From JAICLL01 sp035252155 (GTDB taxonomy: Bacteria; Planctomycetota; Planctomycetia; Pirellulales; JAICIG01), in contig DATFDL010000594.1 in the NCBI GenBank assembly GCA_035252155.1, positions 1-5,776 on the forward strand: a stretch of 5,776 nucleotides of DNA. Direction: 5' to 3'. Position numbers and translations under genes: made by a program. Positions 4,799 through 5,776 of the stretch are shown here, in pieces. The number at the start of each line of letters is the position of its first letter. Position 1 is the stretch's first letter. The notes beneath the pieces were generated by a model, which made no database searches, was not told the origin of the DNA, and saw only the letters and a list, made by a program, of their open reading frames with translations.

Positions 4799-5776
4799 AT
4801 GGAAACCGCCGCGACCGAAGCCAACACCGCACTCATCGAAAAGCCCGTTGTTCGTCCGGCGGCGGGCTTCGTGGCGCCGCACCCTGGTGCGGCCGAAATG
4901 CCCCGCTGGACGACGGGCGAGCTGAGCGACGCCCCCCATTTCACCTGGAAAAAATGGTTTGCCATGCTCGGCCCCGGTTTGTTGATGGGTGGGGCGGCCA
5001 TCGGTGGGGGAGAATGGCTCACCGGACCGCTAGTGACCGCCCGCTACGGCGGCTCGCTCCTCTGGCTGGCCACGCTCAGCGTCTTGTTCCAGGTGGTCTA
5101 CAATATGGAGATCAGCCGCTATACGCTTTATTGCGGCGAGCCGATCTTCACGGGCAAGTTTCGCACGTTGCCTGGCCCGCGGTTCTGGCTACTGGCGTAC
5201 CTCATCTTAGATTGCGGTTCGATCTTCCCCTATCTGGCGGCCAGCGCCGCCACGCCGGTCTTCGCGTTGATGAATCACGGCCGGATGCCTGATCCTCACT
5301 CAGCCGAGTTGACCAACCACCTTTTCGGCATCGGGATGACCGACAAAACCGCGCTGAACCTATTGGGCAGCGCGGTTTTTTTATTGGCCCTGGTGCCGCT
5401 CATTTTTGGAGGCAAAGTCTATAACTCGCTCAAGGTGGTGATGTCGTTCAAGATTGTCACCGTATTCGGGTTCTTGCTGGTCTTGGCGATTGGATTCTCG
5501 CAGTGGAACACGTGGGCCGAGATCGGCAGCGGTTTCTTCAAGTTTGGAAACGTGCCGGTGGTGCGGGGCGAAGATGCCAACGGAAACGGGATACTCGATC
5601 CGGGCGAAGACTGGGATGGCGATGGTCGCCTGGACGCCTCGCCCGAAAGACGCCTGAAGCCGACGATTGACGCCGATGGCGACGGCGTCAAAGAAACCTA
5701 TGCCGACGTCGACGGCGACGGCAAGCCCGACAAATTTATCGACGCCGACGGCGATGGCATCTGCGACGGCGACAAT
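4799..5776 (+). CDS. Nramp-like (LeuT-fold) transporter with calcium-binding-type repeat insertion (partial, C-terminus off window)
   Basis: The frame is open from ATG 4799 to the window edge, 326 codons. A soluble N-terminus of about 50 residues precedes GPGLLMGGAAIGGGEWLTGP (TM1, about 54-80). Further hydrophobic segments lie near 86-104, 127-150, 186-206 and 212-235. The GPG plus broken-helix pattern and the W after the motif resemble Nramp TM1 (GPG...DPGNW), but the metal-binding DPGN is GGGE here (G69-E72), so the substrate may not be Mn/Fe. After TM5 comes an Asp/Gly-rich insert (about 256-326) with five DxDxDG-type loops. Counting helices from a cytoplasmic N-terminus puts this loop outside the cytoplasm. 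The TM6 metal-binding segment and the rest would follow beyond the edge. The start has only a weak GGGA four bases upstream, but it is the first ATG and gives a sensible N-terminus. It is divergent from the YhaO/YhaN operon with no obvious functional link. The membrane-transporter call is firm, the Nramp-relative call fairly good and the substrate unknown. Confidence 0.82.
   Translation, partial: METAATEANTALIEKPVVRPAAGFVAPHPGAAEMPRWTTGELSDAPHFTWKKWFAMLGPGLLMGGAAIGGGEWLTGPLVTARYGGSLLWLATLSVLFQVVYNMEISRYTLYCGEPIFTGKFRTLPGPRFWLLAYLILDCGSIFPYLAASAATPVFALMNHGRMPDPHSAELTNHLFGIGMTDKTALNLLGSAVFLLALVPLIFGGKVYNSLKVVMSFKIVTVFGFLLVLAIGFSQWNTWAEIGSGFFKFGNVPVVRGEDANGNGILDPGEDWDGDGRLDASPERRLKPTIDADGDGVKETYADVDGDGKPDKFIDADGDGICDGDN
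5345..5382 (+). terminator. Terminator-like hairpin inside the transporter coding sequence
   Basis: A perfect 12-bp stem, AAAACCGCGCTG (5345-5356) with CAGCGCGGTTTT (5368-5379), has an 11-base loop and runs into seven T in a row (5376-5382). The 8-bp GC-rich core followed by a T tract is the layout of an intrinsic terminator. It nevertheless lies within the frame, encoding residues KTALNLLGSAVFLL at the start of a membrane helix. It may act as a partial terminator or be a by-product of coding constraints; function is not shown. Confidence 0.4.
5573..5776 (+). repeat. Array of calcium-binding-type DxDxDG loops (coding repeat)
   Basis: Five loops begin at D259, D271, D291, D303 and D315 of the transporter: DANGNG, DWDGDG, DADGDG, DVDGDG and DADGDG. 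Spacing is 12, 20, 12 and 12 residues. At the DNA level the last three are near-identical 18-base units of the type GACGCCGAYGGCGAYGGC at 5669, 5705 and 5741, exactly 36 bases apart. The pattern matches EF-hand-loop or thrombospondin type 3-like calcium-binding repeats. The array continues to the window edge, so its full copy number is unknown. Confidence 0.8.

Noticed and set aside
4047..5022. Minus-strand open frames across the intergenic region and the start of the transporter
   Set aside because: They translate repeat arms and antisense transporter sequence, have no plausible ribosome sites, and overlap the better-supported plus-strand gene.
5419..5691. Minus-strand 90-codon open frame opposite the transporter
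   Set aside because: It is antisense to a frame with clear membrane helices and calcium-loop repeats and has no domain of its own.

Overview
This window is high-GC bacterial DNA and most resembles a planctomycete (Pirellulales-like) chromosome. That assignment is an inference. It rests on the high-GC codon use, on a YhaO/YhaN-type nuclease/ATPase pair with unusual phosphoesterase motifs, on a transporter with calcium-binding-type Asp/Gly repeats spliced into it, and on dispersed palindromic repeats of a kind I associate with planctomycetes. No rRNA, tRNA, CRISPR array, transposase or phage gene is visible.

The left three quarters (1-4245) is a two-gene minus-strand operon. The promoter-proximal gene (4245-2884) encodes an SbcD/YhaO-like metallophosphoesterase of 453 residues. 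Its stop codon overlaps the GTG start of the second gene in a GTGA junction. The second gene (2887 to beyond position 1) encodes a very long SbcC/YhaN-like ATPase, of which 962 residues are visible. It has an N-terminal Walker A, two long helical arms broken by a hydrophobic hairpin, and a C-terminal ABC signature. Walker B and the stop codon lie outside the window. The two products should form a Mre11-Rad50-type complex, probably tethered to the membrane. The phosphoesterase has lost the usual Asn-His of motif III and the first His of the GHxH motif, so its nuclease activity is doubtful.

The divergent intergenic region (4246-4798) holds no gene but contains two separate palindromic elements. 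One is a ~106-bp inverted repeat enclosing a CCTCTCCC/GGGAGAGG hairpin (4276-4381). The other is a ~189-bp element built from four alternating copies of a 15-bp unit (4472-4660). A third inverted repeat (3307-3409) lies inside the sbcD-like coding region and is translated in frame.

On the plus strand from 4799 a transporter gene runs off the right edge, with 326 residues visible. It looks like an Nramp/LeuT-fold relative with five predicted membrane helices so far. The DPGN metal-binding motif of TM1 is replaced by GGGE. After TM5, in a loop predicted to face outside the cytoplasm, there is an array of five DxDxDG-type calcium-binding loops, mostly spaced 12 residues apart. An intrinsic-terminator-like hairpin followed by seven T lies inside this coding sequence (5345-5382).
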